A stretch of 60,017 bases of DNA. Source: Planctomycetota bacterium. Its GTDB lineage: Bacteria > Planctomycetota > UBA11346. The notes under the pieces were generated by a model. It searched no databases. It was given only the letters and a program-made list of their open reading frames with translations, and had not been told where the DNA came from. The number at the start of each line of letters is the position of its first letter. Position 1 is the stretch's first letter. A program made the position numbers and the translations under genes. Where the stretch lies: the NCBI GenBank assembly GCA_022841245.1, contig JALHRW010000004.1:1-60017 (forward strand), given 5' to 3'. Of this stretch, positions 17,460 through 26,238 are shown one piece after another.

Positions 17460-18008
17460 ATGCAGATCGCAGGCGCCATCATCGCTGGAGGACGCGGCAG
17501 CCGCATGGGCAACCCGCACAAGGCGGCTATCCGTCTGCACGACGGCACCAGCTCCGCGCAGCGCCTGGCAGCGGCCCTGCACGAAGCCGGATGCTCCCCC
17601 GTGGTGATCGTCGCCAACGATGCGACCCCCTACGCCGGACTGCGCGTGATCCCCGATCTGCGGCCAGGTCTGGGACCGCTGGCCGGCATCGAGGCCGCCA
17701 TGCTGGCGCTGGCCCCGGCCGCGGTCTGCCTGGTCGCCGGCGACATGCCCTGTCTCGGATCCGCCGACCTGCGCCAGCTGATCAGCGCCTGGGACGGCCG
17801 CCTCGCCGTCGCCTGGACTGACCGCATGCAGCCGCTGTGCGCGGTGGTCGCTCCCGACTTGGCGAGCGAGGTGTCAGCCGCGCTCGACCGCGGAGAAGGT
17901 GGCGTGCATCGGCTGTGGGAACGGCTGAACGCCGCGCAGGTGCGCTTCGCCAGCGCGGCTGCCTTCAGCGACCTCGATACCCCAGAGGATCTCGCGACCT
18001 GGCGCTGA
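17460..18008 (+). CDS. mobA: Molybdenum cofactor guanylyltransferase MobA
   Basis: This 182-residue protein has the nucleotidyltransferase signature GAIIAGGRGSRMG at the N-terminus, then VIPDLRPGLGPLAGIEAA, and the metal-binding AGDMPCL. It transfers GMP from GTP to molybdopterin to build the (bis-)MGD cofactor needed by both nitrate reductases in the window. It is divergent from the GH78 gene and convergent with moaA. Confidence 0.9.
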   Translation: MQIAGAIIAGGRGSRMGNPHKAAIRLHDGTSSAQRLAAALHEAGCSPVVIVANDATPYAGLRVIPDLRPGLGPLAGIEAAMLALAPAAVCLVAGDMPCLGSADLRQLISAWDGRLAVAWTDRMQPLCAVVAPDLASEVSAALDRGEGGVHRLWERLNAAQVRFASAAAFSDLDTPEDLATWR

Positions 18009-18014
18009 ATGCGC

Positions 18015-18935
18015 CTAGCCGCCGATGCTGGCCATGACGCCAGAGCGCTCGAAGCGCGGCGGCGGGGCCTTGGCGGCGACGGCCCGGCGGATGGCGGCGT
18101 CCAGTCCGGTCAGGTCCTCGCCGCGCAGGAGCGGCAGCAGGTCGACACCCTGCTCGTCGAACAGGCAGGTGTGCAGCCGGCCCTGACTGGTCAGCCGGAT
18201 CCGATCGCATGTGGCGCAGAACGGACTGGTGACGGTGGTGATGAAGCCAAGGGTGGTCGCAGCCGGATCGACGCCATCCACGGTCCACACGCGGCTGGTC
18301 GGCTCGTCGCGATCCGGCGACTCGGTGATGGCGAGGCCCTCCTGTTCGATGCGCTCCCGCAGGGCGATGGCCGGGATATGACGGCTGCGCCAGTCAGCAT
18401 GAGCGACGCCGATGTCCATGAGTTCGATGAAGCGCAGGTGCACGCCTTCGGCTATCGCCAGGCGGGCGAGGGAGGCCGGATCGGTGTCCACGGTAGCCAC
18501 GGCATTGATCTTCAGCGGAACGAAGCCTTGGTGCTTGGCGGCGCGCATCGAGGCCAGCACGGCAGCGAAACGATCGTGACGAGTGGAGCGGCGGAACCCC
18601 TCGGCATCGGCGGCATCCAGGCTGATGTTGAGCCGGTTCAGCCCCGCTTCGCGCAGTTCCGGCAGCAGGCGTTCCAGCACCACGCCATTGGTGGTCAGGC
18701 CGACCGTGGGCACCAGCCAGGCGGCGGTGCGGATGTGCTGGGGCAGCGTCGGGCAGAGCGTGGGCTCGCCACCAGTCAGCCGGATCTTGGTCACGGGCAC
18801 AGCAGCGCAGACCGCAGCCATGAGCCGATCGAGTTCGTCGGGCGTTGCACGGGACGGCGCGAAACGCGCGTCCTCGGGTAGGCAATAGGTGCAACGCAGG
18901 TTGCAGCGGTCGGTAATCGACACGCGGAGGTACAT
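18015..18935 (-). CDS. moaA: GTP 3',8-cyclase MoaA (radical SAM)
   Basis: The protein has 306 residues. The radical SAM motif CNLRCTYC lies at the N-terminus and the second FeS cluster is in PFCATCDRIRLTSQG...HTC. The C-terminus ends in SIGG, the conserved GG tail. It carries out the first step of molybdopterin synthesis. The N-terminus is about 10-15 residues shorter than usual, beginning directly at MYLRVSITDRC. No in-frame start exists upstream, and an AGGAAAGG site at correct spacing supports this ATG. It is convergent with mobA, 6 bp apart. Confidence 0.92.
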   Translation of the reverse strand: MYLRVSITDRCNLRCTYCLPEDARFAPSRATPDELDRLMAAVCAAVPVTKIRLTGGEPTLCPTLPQHIRTAAWLVPTVGLTTNGVVLERLLPELREAGLNRLNISLDAADAEGFRRSTRHDRFAAVLASMRAAKHQGFVPLKINAVATVDTDPASLARLAIAEGVHLRFIELMDIGVAHADWRSRHIPAIALRERIEQEGLAITESPDRDEPTSRVWTVDGVDPAATTLGFITTVTSPFCATCDRIRLTSQGRLHTCLFDEQGVDLLPLLRGEDLTGLDAAIRRAVAAKAPPPRFERSGVMASIGG

Positions 18936-18954
18936 CTGGGTGGTCCTTTCCTCG

Positions 18955-18971
18955 GCCTGCGGGATGCAGGC
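18955..18971 (-). promoter_or_regulatory. Small hairpin in the moaA leader
   Basis: A 6-bp stem GCCTGC/GCAGGC with a 5-nt loop lies just upstream of the moaA ribosome-binding site. moaA leaders in many bacteria carry the Moco riboswitch. I cannot match the full consensus by eye, so this is recorded only as a structured leader element. Confidence 0.25.
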
Positions 18972-19083
18972 GTCATGGGAGGCGGGCCCGTTTCCAGGCC
19001 AGCCCCGCCCGTTGCACCATGGCCCGGATGGACGGTAGGTGCGACGGATCGGATCAGGTCAATACATCAACGAGCGCTCGGCT

Positions 19084-19241
19084 TCAGATCGTCGGCGGCT
19101 TGCTGGCCTCCTCCGACATGCCCTTCTTGAACTCGCGCGCACTGCTGCCCAGTCACGCATGATCTCGGGCAGGCGGCGGACGAACAGCATCAGGGCAACG
19201 AGAAGGATGATGAGCATCTCCCAGCCGCCAAGGCCGAACAT
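19084..19241 (-). pseudogene. tatA: tatA, frameshifted by one base
   Basis: From the ATG at 19241 the sequence encodes a canonical TatA start, MFGLGGWEMLIILLVALML, then RRLPEIMRD. After that the natural continuation GSSAREFKKGMSEEASKPPTI and a stop at 19084 are in the next frame. Restoring one base around 19148-19151 would give a 52-residue TatA with its transmembrane helix, hinge and amphipathic helix. As written, the frame reads into an unrelated Arg-rich tail ending at 19059. TatA forms the protein-conducting part of the Tat translocase used by NapA and the FeS protein here. Either a true mutation or a sequence error is possible. Confidence 0.75.
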
Positions 19242-19312
19242 GGCCAAGCATAACAGCGGATGTGGGGATGCATCGACCGGTTGCACCTGGATGCCGTTGT
19301 CGGGCCTGTCCT

Positions 19313-19567
19313 CTACACGACGTGGGAGCGGGGCAGCACACCTCCGTTGTTCCCTCGGCTCTCCGGCCTGGTGCGGATCTCGGCCTCGGCCTCCAACCAA
19401 TGACGCACATCATTGCCGGGAACCGAACCCTGCTCGACATAGCGATTATACGCCTCGCGCGCGATGTCTTCGACCGGCGTGGTGTTCACGATGTCCGACG
19501 CCTCGACAAGAGGACCAGGAACCGTCTTGGATGGATTCTGGGGCTGGATTGGCGGGTTGAGTGTCAT
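19313..19567 (-). CDS. DUF2934 family small protein
   Basis: This 84-residue protein has the central motif [13 protein letters not shown]...[12 protein letters not shown], characteristic of DUF2934. These are short soluble proteins common in Acidobacteria, Verrucomicrobia and Planctomycetes; their function is unknown. It lies upstream of the broken tatA on the same strand, 71 bp away. No export signal is present. Confidence 0.72.
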   Translation of the reverse strand: MTLNPPIQPQNPSKTVPGPLVEASDIVNTTPVEDIAREAYNRYVEQGSVPGNDVRHWLEAEAEIRTRPESRGNNGGVLPRSHVV

Positions 19568-19764
19568 GCGTGATTGTGCAGATGCAGTAGGCTGTTGGCC
19601 ATGGGGTGAAGCCCGCTTCTGTGGTATTCACCGCGTCAGCCGCACCGCAGCGTCCGCCTGGGGCAGCGACGACGACCGCGATCACCACCGGTCGCCAGGG
19701 CGCTGGCGAAGCTTCCCTCATGGAACGTCACGCCGTCTGGCGTTGACAGAGGAACCGTTATTAT

Positions 19765-19780
19765 ATCGTTCATCTACGAT
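19765..19780. promoter_or_regulatory. Candidate ArsR operator over the arsR start
   Basis: A perfect 5-bp inverted repeat ATCGT-N6-ACGAT spans the first arsR start codon, within a short AT-rich stretch. ArsR/SmtB repressors typically bind AT-rich imperfect dyads at their own promoters. The match is short, so confidence is limited. Confidence 0.4.
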
Positions 19781-20108
19781 GACCGATAAAGCATGCACGC
19801 CGTCCTCCTGCGCTCCCAGACGCTCGGCGACTCCGTTGGGAGACGACGAACAGGAACTGGCCGACCTGGCGAAGGCTCTCGCCCATCCGGCGCGGGTGCG
19901 CATCCTCAAGATCCTGGTCGAGCGGAATGCGTGCATCTGCGGGGACATCGTCGAGGAAATCCCGTTGGCGCAATCCACCGTTTCCCAGCACCTGAAGCAG
20001 CTGCAGGAAGCCGGGTTGATCCAGGGCGAGATCGACGGTCCACGGGTGTGCTACTGCGTCGATGCCGCCCGGCTGAAGCGCCTGAAGGTGCTGATCGCCG
20101 GTCTGTGA
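19779..20108 (+). CDS. arsR: ArsR-family transcriptional repressor (first copy)
   Basis: The protein has 109 residues. The winged-helix core is [20 protein letters not shown], then [30 protein letters not shown]. Cysteines in NACICGD resemble the As(III)-binding cysteine pattern, and more Cys residues lie at the N-terminus (TPSSCAP). The ATG was chosen because homology begins just after it; the frame upstream is non-coding. It heads the acr3-arsC-arsM operon and should repress it until arsenite binds. Confidence 0.88.
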   Translation: MTDKACTPSSCAPRRSATPLGDDEQELADLAKALAHPARVRILKILVERNACICGDIVEEIPLAQSTVSQHLKQLQEAGLIQGEIDGPRVCYCVDAARLKRLKVLIAGL

Positions 20109-20137
20109 TTCCCCCATCGTCAATCAACGAACATCTC

Positions 20138-21244
20138 ATGTCAGACCAGCCCCGCCTCTCCTTCCTCGACCGCTACCTGACCCTGTGGATCTTCCTCGCC
20201 ATGGGCCTCGGCCTGGCGCTTGGCCATGTCGCACCGCAGATCGGCCAGGCGATCAATGGCCTCTCGGCCGGCACGACCTCGATCCCCATCGCCATCGGGT
20301 TGATCCTGATGATGTATCCGCCGCTGGCGAAGGTGCGCTACGAGGAGATGCATCGCGTCTTCACCGACTGGAAGGTGCTGGGCCTGTCGCTGGTGCAGAA
20401 CTGGGTCGTCGTGCCGGTGCTGATGTTCGCCCTGGCGCTGATCTTCCTGTCCGACCGGCCGGAGTTCATGCAGGGTCTCATCCTGGTCGGCCTCGCACGC
20501 TGCATCGCCATGGTCATCGTGTGGAACGACCTGGCCAAGGGCGACAGCGAGTACTGCGCCGGCCTGGTCGCCTTCAACGCCATCTTCCAGGTGCTGTTCT
20601 TCGCGGTCTATGCCTGGTTCTTCCTGCTGGTGGCCCCGCAATGGTTCGGCGTCCAGGGCGTTTCGGTCAACATCACCATGGCAGACATCGCCCTGTCGGT
20701 GTTCATCTACCTCGGCATCCCGTTCCTCGCCGGCATGCTCACCCGCTTCGCCCTGGTGAAGGCCAAAGGCAAGGCCTGGTACCATGAACGCTTCATCCCC
20801 AAGATCAGCCCGATCACCCTGATCGCGCTGCTGTTCACCATCGTGGTCATGTTCTCGCTGCAGGGCGAGCAGATCATCGCCAAACCGCTGGACGTGGTGC
20901 GCATCGCCGTCCCCCTGCTGCTCTACTTCGCGATCATGTTCCTGGCCTCGTTCTGGATGGCGCGCAAGGCCGGCGCCAACTACGCGGTCAGCGCGACCCT
21001 GTCGTTCACTTCAGCGGGCAACAACTTCGAATTGGCCATCGCCGTCGCCCTGGCGACTTTCGGCATCGCCCATGGCGCGGCCTTCGCCGCCGTGATCGGC
21101 CCCCTCGCCGAGGTCCCGGCGCTGATCGCCCTGGTCAGCGTGGCATTCTGGCTCAAGCGCCGCTGGTGGCCCGACGATCCGGCGACCATCTCTGGTGCTG
21201 CGCCGTGCCCTGCGTGCACTACACCCCCGAAAGACAATCCATGA
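20138..21244 (+). CDS. acr3: ACR3-family arsenite efflux permease
   Basis: The 368-residue protein has about ten transmembrane helices. Typical ACR3 sequences include [33 protein letters not shown] with the conserved cysteine, and [21 protein letters not shown]. It exports As(III) from the cytoplasm across the inner membrane. It follows arsR by 29 bp and overlaps arsC by an ATGA. The C-terminal tail ends in a Cys-containing [12 protein letters not shown]. Confidence 0.93.
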   Translation: MSDQPRLSFLDRYLTLWIFLAMGLGLALGHVAPQIGQAINGLSAGTTSIPIAIGLILMMYPPLAKVRYEEMHRVFTDWKVLGLSLVQNWVVVPVLMFALALIFLSDRPEFMQGLILVGLARCIAMVIVWNDLAKGDSEYCAGLVAFNAIFQVLFFAVYAWFFLLVAPQWFGVQGVSVNITMADIALSVFIYLGIPFLAGMLTRFALVKAKGKAWYHERFIPKISPITLIALLFTIVVMFSLQGEQIIAKPLDVVRIAVPLLLYFAIMFLASFWMARKAGANYAVSATLSFTSAGNNFELAIAVALATFGIAHGAAFAAVIGPLAEVPALIALVSVAFWLKRRWWPDDPATISGAAPCPACTTPPKDNP

Positions 21245-21678
21245 GACAGAAGATCCTCTTCCTCTGCACCGGGAATTCGTGCCGCTCCCAGATGGGCGAA
21301 GCGTGGGCCCGAGCCATGAAGTCAGACCTCTACGAGGCCTACTCCGCCGGCACCATCGCCAAGGGCCTGAACCCGAAGATGGTCCAGGTGATGAAGGAGG
21401 TCGGCATCGACCCGACCATCCATCAGACCTCCAAGACCTTGAAGAGCGTGCTCGACGCCGGCGTGCAGCTCGACCTCGTCATCACCGTCTGCGGCCATGC
21501 CCACGAGACCTGTCCGATCTTTCCTGGCGGAACCACCAAGGTCGTGCACGTCGGTTTCGAGGATCCGCCCGAACTGGAGAAGTCCGCCGCGACGCCTGAG
21601 GACGCGCTGAACCACTACCGCCGCGTGCGTGATCAGATCCGCGATTTCGTCTCACGCCTGCCTGGGAGCCTGCCATGA
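21241..21678 (+). CDS. arsC: Thioredoxin-type arsenate reductase ArsC
   Basis: This 145-residue protein is of the low-molecular-weight phosphatase fold. The P-loop is [11 protein letters not shown] with the nucleophilic Cys, and the resolving cysteines lie in [12 protein letters not shown]. It reduces As(V) to As(III), with thioredoxin as reductant, to feed ACR3 and ArsM. It overlaps acr3 and arsM by 4 bp on either side, indicating coupled translation. Confidence 0.93.
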   Translation: MRQKILFLCTGNSCRSQMGEAWARAMKSDLYEAYSAGTIAKGLNPKMVQVMKEVGIDPTIHQTSKTLKSVLDAGVQLDLVITVCGHAHETCPIFPGGTTKVVHVGFEDPPELEKSAATPEDALNHYRRVRDQIRDFVSRLPGSLP

Positions 21679-22538
21679 CCAAGATCGACATCCGCACCAC
21701 CGTCCGCGAGCAGTACGGCGCCATGGCCCGCGCCGGCTCGTCCTGCTGCGGCCCGTCCACCAACGGCTGCTGCGCCCCGGCAGCCGATCCCACCGCGCTG
21801 GCATCGGCCATCGGTTACGATGCCGCAGAGCTGCAGCGCATCCTGCCGGACGGCGCCAATCTCGGCCTGTCCTGCGGCAACCCGGGAGCCATCGCGGCGC
21901 TCAAGGCGGGCGAGGTGGTCCTCGACCTGGGCAGCGGAGCCGGCTTCGACGCCTTCCTCTGCGGTCCCAAGGTCGGCGCCACCGGTCGCGTGATCGGCGT
22001 CGACATGACGCCCGACATGCTGGCCAAGGCGCGTGGCAACATCGCCGGATACACCCAGCGCACGGGCTTGGCCAACGTCGAGTTCCGCATGGGCGAGATC
22101 GAGCACCTGCCGGTCGCCGACGCCTCGGTCGACGTGGTCATCTCCAACTGCGTGATCAACCTCTCGCCTGACAAGCCGCAGGTGTGGCGCGAAATCGCCC
22201 GTGTGCTGAAGCCGGGCGGCCGGGTGGCGGTGAGCGATATCGTGCTGCTCAAGCCGCTGCCCGAAGCGGTGGCCACGGCGATCAACACCTACGTCGGCTG
22301 CATCGCCGGAGCCTCGCTGGTCGACGAGCTCAAGCGGATGATGCGCGAGGCGGGCCTGGTGAAGGCGGTGCTGACGCCCAAGTCGGCCTACGTCGAGACC
22401 CTGATCACGGGCGACGATCCGCTGTACCAGCAGGTACGTGCCGGATTGCCGGCCGGCGGCTCGCCGGTCGACTACATCACCAGCATGGACATCGCGGCGG
22501 TGAAGCCCGGCGCCTGCTGCGCTCCCGGCTGCTGCTGA
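21675..22538 (+). CDS. arsM: Arsenite S-adenosylmethionine methyltransferase ArsM
   Basis: The protein has 287 residues. The SAM-binding motif is VLDLGSGAGFDAFL, followed by IGVDMTPDML. The arsenic-binding cysteines expected for ArsM are present around NCVINL and CIAGA, together with an N-terminal SSCCGPS...CC pair and a C-terminal CCAPGCC. It methylates As(III) to methyl and dimethyl arsenicals. It is part of the ars operon, overlapping arsC by 4 bp. Confidence 0.93.
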   Translation: MTKIDIRTTVREQYGAMARAGSSCCGPSTNGCCAPAADPTALASAIGYDAAELQRILPDGANLGLSCGNPGAIAALKAGEVVLDLGSGAGFDAFLCGPKVGATGRVIGVDMTPDMLAKARGNIAGYTQRTGLANVEFRMGEIEHLPVADASVDVVISNCVINLSPDKPQVWREIARVLKPGGRVAVSDIVLLKPLPEAVATAINTYVGCIAGASLVDELKRMMREAGLVKAVLTPKSAYVETLITGDDPLYQQVRAGLPAGGSPVDYITSMDIAAVKPGACCAPGCC

Positions 22539-22544
22539 GCGCCG

Positions 22545-23738
22545 ATGCGCGGGCCGGACCGGCGCACCCGCACGATCATCGGCCTCGGCATCGCCCAGAC
22601 GCTGGCGTGGGGTTCGACCTACTACCTGCCAGCGGTGCTGGCACCGGCGATGGCCCGCGACCTGGGCATGGCGCCGGCGATGCCCTTCGCCGGCCTGTCG
22701 CTGGCCCTGGGCATCGCCGCGTTTCTTGGGCCGGCCGCCGGCCGCTGGATCGATCACCACGGCGGCCGCGGCCTGCTCGCTGCGGTCAGTCCGGTGTTCG
22801 CCTGCGGCTTGGTCATGCTGGCGATGGCCAACGGTCCGGTGCTGTATTTCGCAGGATGGGCCGTGCTCGGCCTGGCCATGGGTTGCGGGCTCTATGAGGC
22901 CGCCTTCGCCACCCTCGTCCGTCTGCATGGAAGCGAAGCGCGCGGTCCGATCACCGGCATCACCCTGATCGCCGGCTTCGCCAGCACCGTCGCCTGGCCG
23001 TTCACCGCCTGGCTGGAGCACGCCGTCGGATGGCGTGGCGCCTGCGTGGCCTGGGCGGGACTGCAGCTGCTGGTCTGCCTGCCTATCCACCTGCGCCTGC
23101 CGCAACCTGGGCCACCGCTGCCGCCGCCGACCGTCGGGTCGGCCGAGGATGGTGCCGGTGGTACCGCCTGGGCCGCCGCGCTGCTCGCCATCGCCTTTGC
23201 CGTGACCTGGTTCACCAGCACGGCGATGGCCGCGCATCTGCCGCTGCTGCTGCAGATTGCCGGCCTCGGTGCTGCTTCTGCCGTCACCGCCGCCGCCCTG
23301 GTCGGGCCGGCGCAGGTAGGGGCGCGCATCCTCGAGTTCGGCTGGTTGCGCCGGGTGCATCCGCTCCTCTCGGCCAGATTGGCTGCGACGGCGCATCCGC
23401 TCGGCGGACTGATCCTGCTCGCTCTCGGCGCTCCCGCTGGCTTCGCCTTCACCCTCCTGCACGGCGCTGGCAACGGCATCCTCACCATCGCCAAGGGCAC
23501 TCTGCCGCTGGTCATCTTCGGCGCCCACGGCTATGGCGCCCGCCAGGGCTGGCTGATGGTGCCAGCCCGGATCAGTCAGGCCGCAGCCCCCTTCGCCTTC
23601 GGCGTAGCGATGGAGCACTGGGGTATCGGCGCGCTGTGGCTGTCGATCGGACTGGGCATGCTGGGATTGGTGGCGCTGGTGGCCCTGCGTCCGCGCGGTG
23701 CGCCGCGTGTTGCGTCCTCAGCCGCAGTGGCCGGGTAG
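22545..23738 (+). CDS. MFS transporter of the ars operon
   Basis: This 397-residue protein has about twelve hydrophobic segments and the MFS arrangement (LGPAAGRWIDHHGGRG resembles the loop 2-3 motif). It begins 6 bp after arsM, so it is probably co-transcribed and may export an arsenical, perhaps a methylated one. The absence of a companion GAPDH gene argues against ArsJ. Substrate is not evident from the sequence. Confidence 0.75.
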   Translation: MRGPDRRTRTIIGLGIAQTLAWGSTYYLPAVLAPAMARDLGMAPAMPFAGLSLALGIAAFLGPAAGRWIDHHGGRGLLAAVSPVFACGLVMLAMANGPVLYFAGWAVLGLAMGCGLYEAAFATLVRLHGSEARGPITGITLIAGFASTVAWPFTAWLEHAVGWRGACVAWAGLQLLVCLPIHLRLPQPGPPLPPPTVGSAEDGAGGTAWAAALLAIAFAVTWFTSTAMAAHLPLLLQIAGLGAASAVTAAALVGPAQVGARILEFGWLRRVHPLLSARLAATAHPLGGLILLALGAPAGFAFTLLHGAGNGILTIAKGTLPLVIFGAHGYGARQGWLMVPARISQAAAPFAFGVAMEHWGIGALWLSIGLGMLGLVALVALRPRGAPRVASSAAVAG

Positions 23739-23759
23739 GCTGACCCTTGCTTCGCATAT

Positions 23760-23783
23760 CTATTTTGCTATTATGCCAAATAG
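23760..23783. promoter_or_regulatory. Operator dyad before the second arsR
   Basis: A 9-bp imperfect inverted repeat (CTATTTTGC, 6-bp spacer TATTAT, GCCAAATAG; 8 of 9 pairs match) ends 2 bp before the arsR start codon. It lies in a short AT-rich island. The same core, TGGC-TATTCT-GCCA, recurs at 24228-24247. This is strong evidence for autoregulation. Confidence 0.65.
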
Positions 23784-23785
23784 CC

Positions 23786-24112
23786 ATGAATAGCGTCAGC
23801 GCCGACATCCGTATCCACGCGCAGATCTTCAAGGCGCTCGGTCACCCGGCCCGCCTGCACATCGTCATGCTCCTGGCCGATGGCGAACGCTGCGTGTGCG
23901 ATCTCACAGATCAGGTCGGACTCGACATCTCCACCATCAGCAAACACCTGTCGATCCTGGTCCAGGCTGGCGTGCTCGTCAACGAACGCCGGGCGAACAA
24001 AATCTTCCATCGCCTGCGCACACCCTGTGTTCTCAAGGTGTTCACCTGTCTCAGCGAAGTCCGCAGAACTCCTGATAGTGCCGCGCTCGTGGGATCCTCA
24101 TGCTGTCCGTGA
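23786..24112 (+). CDS. arsR: ArsR-family transcriptional repressor (second copy)
   Basis: The protein has 108 residues: IFKALGHPARLHIVMLLADGERCVCDLTDQVGLDISTISKHLSILVQAGVL is a full winged-helix core. The ERCVCDL segment is the classical ArsR metal-binding box, and the C-terminus ends in SSCCP. It differs clearly from the first arsR. It probably controls itself and the organoarsenical block that starts at 24261, since both have the same operator motif. Confidence 0.88.
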   Translation: MNSVSADIRIHAQIFKALGHPARLHIVMLLADGERCVCDLTDQVGLDISTISKHLSILVQAGVLVNERRANKIFHRLRTPCVLKVFTCLSEVRRTPDSAALVGSSCCP

Positions 24113-24227
24113 TGTCGCGCGCAGGCTCCATGTTCGATTGCGTCGCCGTTATTTCGATAAACGGATCTTCATATCCATACTCACCGAACATCAGAACCAC
24201 CGCCTCTCCTGCGCACACGCGGACACA

Positions 24228-24247
24228 ATTTGGCTATTCTGCCAATA
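24228..24247. promoter_or_regulatory. Second copy of the arsR operator before the permease gene
   Basis: ATTTGGC, a 6-bp spacer TATTCT and GCCAATA form an inverted repeat 13 bp before the permease ATG. Core and spacer closely match the dyad at 23760-23783. It marks a separate promoter for the permease-ArsEFG block under the same repressor. Confidence 0.6.
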
Positions 24248-24260
24248 AGAAATCAACGCC

Positions 24261-25568
24261 ATGAGTGCCGACTGGAAATCCGAGGGCAAACCGCTGCTGA
24301 TCCTGGCCGCCATCTTCGCGGCCTGTTACGCCCTGCCAACGGACTCTGCGCGCTTCCAGGGCGCGATCATGGAGGGTTTGCACCTGGTGAAGTGGTACGC
24401 CCAGGAACACATGGCTCTCTGCGTGGTGCCAGCCCTATTCATCGCTGGTGCGATCGGCGTGTTCGTCAGCCAGGGCGCGGTCATGCGTTACCTCGGTCCC
24501 GGAGCCAACCGCTTCGTCGCCTACGGCGTGGCCTCGGTGTCGGGATCGGTGTTGGCGGTGTGCTCGTGCACCGTGCTGCCGCTCTTCGCCGGCATCTATA
24601 AGCGTGGCGCTGGCCTCGGTCCCGCCGCGGCGTTTCTGTACGCCGGGCCGGCGATCAACGTCCTCGCCATCATCCTTACCGCCCGCATCCTGGGCATGGA
24701 ACTCGGCCTCGCGCGCGTCGTCGGCGCGGTCGGCTTCAGCATCGTCGTCGGTGCGATCATGCATCTCATCTACCGCCGCGAGGAGGCCACCCGCGCCGCC
24801 GCGACTCCACCGGCCGCTGAAGCCGAGGAGGGCCGCCCCCTGGGTCAGACCATCGCATTCTTCGCAGCCATGATCGCCATCCTGGTCTTCGCCAACTGGG
24901 CGCCGTCGAAAGCGTCGGTCGGTTGGTGGGATGCGATCCACAATGCGAAGTGGTGGATCACCAGCGGGCTCAGCGTCGTCTTCGGCGTCATGCTGGTGCG
25001 CTGGTATGGCATGGCCTGGTGGAAACCGACTCTGATCGGTGCTGGCGTCCTGATCACCGCCCTGGTGCTCCCCGATCTGCACGAGTTGGCTTTCAGCATC
25101 GGCACCATCGGCCTGGGTTTTTTCGCTTCGCGCAGCGACGGCGAGATGGGCGACTGGTTCGACCAGACCTGGGGCTTCACCAAGCAGATCGTGCCGCTGC
25201 TGCTCGGCGGTGTGCTGGTCGCGGGCATCCTGCTCGGCCGTCCCGGACATGAGGGATTGATCCCGTCGGCGTGGATCTCCGCCGCGGTCGGCGGCAACGG
25301 CCTGCTCGCCGCCTTCATCTCGTCGCTGGCCGGCGCATTCATGTACTTCGCCACCCTGACCGAGATCCCCATCCTGCAGGGCCTGATGGGCTCGGGCATG
25401 GGCAAGGGCCCGGCCCTGGCGCTGCTGCTCGCCGGTCCGGCGCTGTCGCTGCCCAGCATGCTGGTGCTGCGCTCGATCATGGGCACGCAGAAGACCGTCG
25501 TCTTCGTGTCGCTGGTCGTAGTGATGGCCACCCTCACCGGGTGGTTCTTCGGTCTCCTCTTCCCCTGA
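24261..25568 (+). CDS. ArsP/DUF318-family permease
   Basis: The 435-residue polytopic protein has a central CSCTVLPLFAGIYKRGAGLGPAAAFLYAGPAINVLAI segment, the hallmark of the predicted permease family that contains ArsP. The second half repeats the pattern with GNGLLAAFISSLAGAFMYFATLTEIPILQGL. Family members export organoarsenicals or are linked to ArsR and mini-thioredoxins, as here. It has its own operator and heads the downstream block. Substrate specificity is inferred from context. Confidence 0.78.
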   Translation: MSADWKSEGKPLLILAAIFAACYALPTDSARFQGAIMEGLHLVKWYAQEHMALCVVPALFIAGAIGVFVSQGAVMRYLGPGANRFVAYGVASVSGSVLAVCSCTVLPLFAGIYKRGAGLGPAAAFLYAGPAINVLAIILTARILGMELGLARVVGAVGFSIVVGAIMHLIYRREEATRAAATPPAAEAEEGRPLGQTIAFFAAMIAILVFANWAPSKASVGWWDAIHNAKWWITSGLSVVFGVMLVRWYGMAWWKPTLIGAGVLITALVLPDLHELAFSIGTIGLGFFASRSDGEMGDWFDQTWGFTKQIVPLLLGGVLVAGILLGRPGHEGLIPSAWISAAVGGNGLLAAFISSLAGAFMYFATLTEIPILQGLMGSGMGKGPALALLLAGPALSLPSMLVLRSIMGTQKTVVFVSLVVVMATLTGWFFGLLFP

Positions 25569-25587
25569 ATCCATCGAAAGGAATCCC

Positions 25588-25821
25588 ATGAAGAAGCTCC
25601 AGATCCTCGGCACCGGCTGCCCCAAGTGCAAAAAGCTGGCCGAGATGACCGAGGCCGCCGCAAAACAACTCGGCCTCGAATACGAGCTGGTGAAGGTCAC
25701 CGACATCAACCAGATCACCGGGTTCGGCGTGATGATGACGCCGGCCCTGGCGGTCGACGGCAAGGTCAAATCCGTCGGCAAGGTGCCGAGCGTCGAGGAT
25801 ATCAAGAAGCTGATCGCCTGA
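25588..25821 (+). CDS. Mini-thioredoxin (redox-active disulfide protein)
   Basis: This 77-residue thioredoxin-fold protein starts MKKLQILGTGCPKCKKL with a CPKC active site and has the cis-Pro region MMTPALAVDG. Such small thioredoxins regularly follow permeases of the ArsP family. It begins 19 bp after the permease gene. It may supply reducing equivalents for the associated reductases or bind the arsenical. Confidence 0.85.
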   Translation: MKKLQILGTGCPKCKKLAEMTEAAAKQLGLEYELVKVTDINQITGFGVMMTPALAVDGKVKSVGKVPSVEDIKKLIA

Positions 25822-25865
25822 ACCAACCGCTGGGCATCCCGCTCGGCCTGACATGGAGTCCCACC

Positions 25866-26237
25866 ATGGCCTGTGTATGTTCCTCCGCCCCCACCCTCAT
25901 CTTCCCCTGCTCGGGAGGCTCCGATTGCGGCGCCGTCTCCGACCAGGCAGCCCGCAAGCTGACCAAGGACGGCGTCGGCAAGATGTACTGCCTCGCCGGT
26001 CTTGGCGGCGACGTCGCGCCGATCATCGCCAACGCCAAGGCGGCCGGAAAGGTCCTGGCCATCGACGGCTGCCATCTCGACTGCGCGAAGAAGACCATCG
26101 AGCGCGTCGGCATCGCTGTCACCGCCCACATCCGCATGTCCGACCTGGGCATGGAGAAAGGCAAGACGCCGGCCAACGAGGCCAATATCGCCACAGTCGC
26201 GGTGGCGGCTCGCAGCGCGCTGGCCAAGGCCAGCTGA
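25866..26237 (+). CDS. DGC-type putative zinc-binding protein, ArsE-like
   Basis: This 123-residue protein has cysteine motifs SCSSAP-like CVCSSAP, PCSGGSDCG and the DGC-family core AIDGCHLDCAKK. It stands directly before an ArsF-like and an ArsG-like gene, the order known for the arsEFG determinant of nitroaromatic arsenical resistance. In that system ArsE and ArsF reduce nitrophenyl arsenicals and ArsG exports the amino product. The call to ArsE rests on order and fold rather than on close sequence match. Confidence 0.68.
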   Translation: MACVCSSAPTLIFPCSGGSDCGAVSDQAARKLTKDGVGKMYCLAGLGGDVAPIIANAKAAGKVLAIDGCHLDCAKKTIERVGIAVTAHIRMSDLGMEKGKTPANEANIATVAVAARSALAKAS

Positions 26238-26238
26238 G

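Noticed and set aside
19464-19778. Upstream extension of the first arsR
   Set aside because: Homology starts at the ATG at 19779; the extension has no ribosome site, overlaps the DUF2934 gene and does not resemble ArsR.
22545-23738. Assignment of the MFS gene to ArsJ
   Set aside because: ArsJ normally sits with a glyceraldehyde-3-phosphate dehydrogenase gene, which is absent here.
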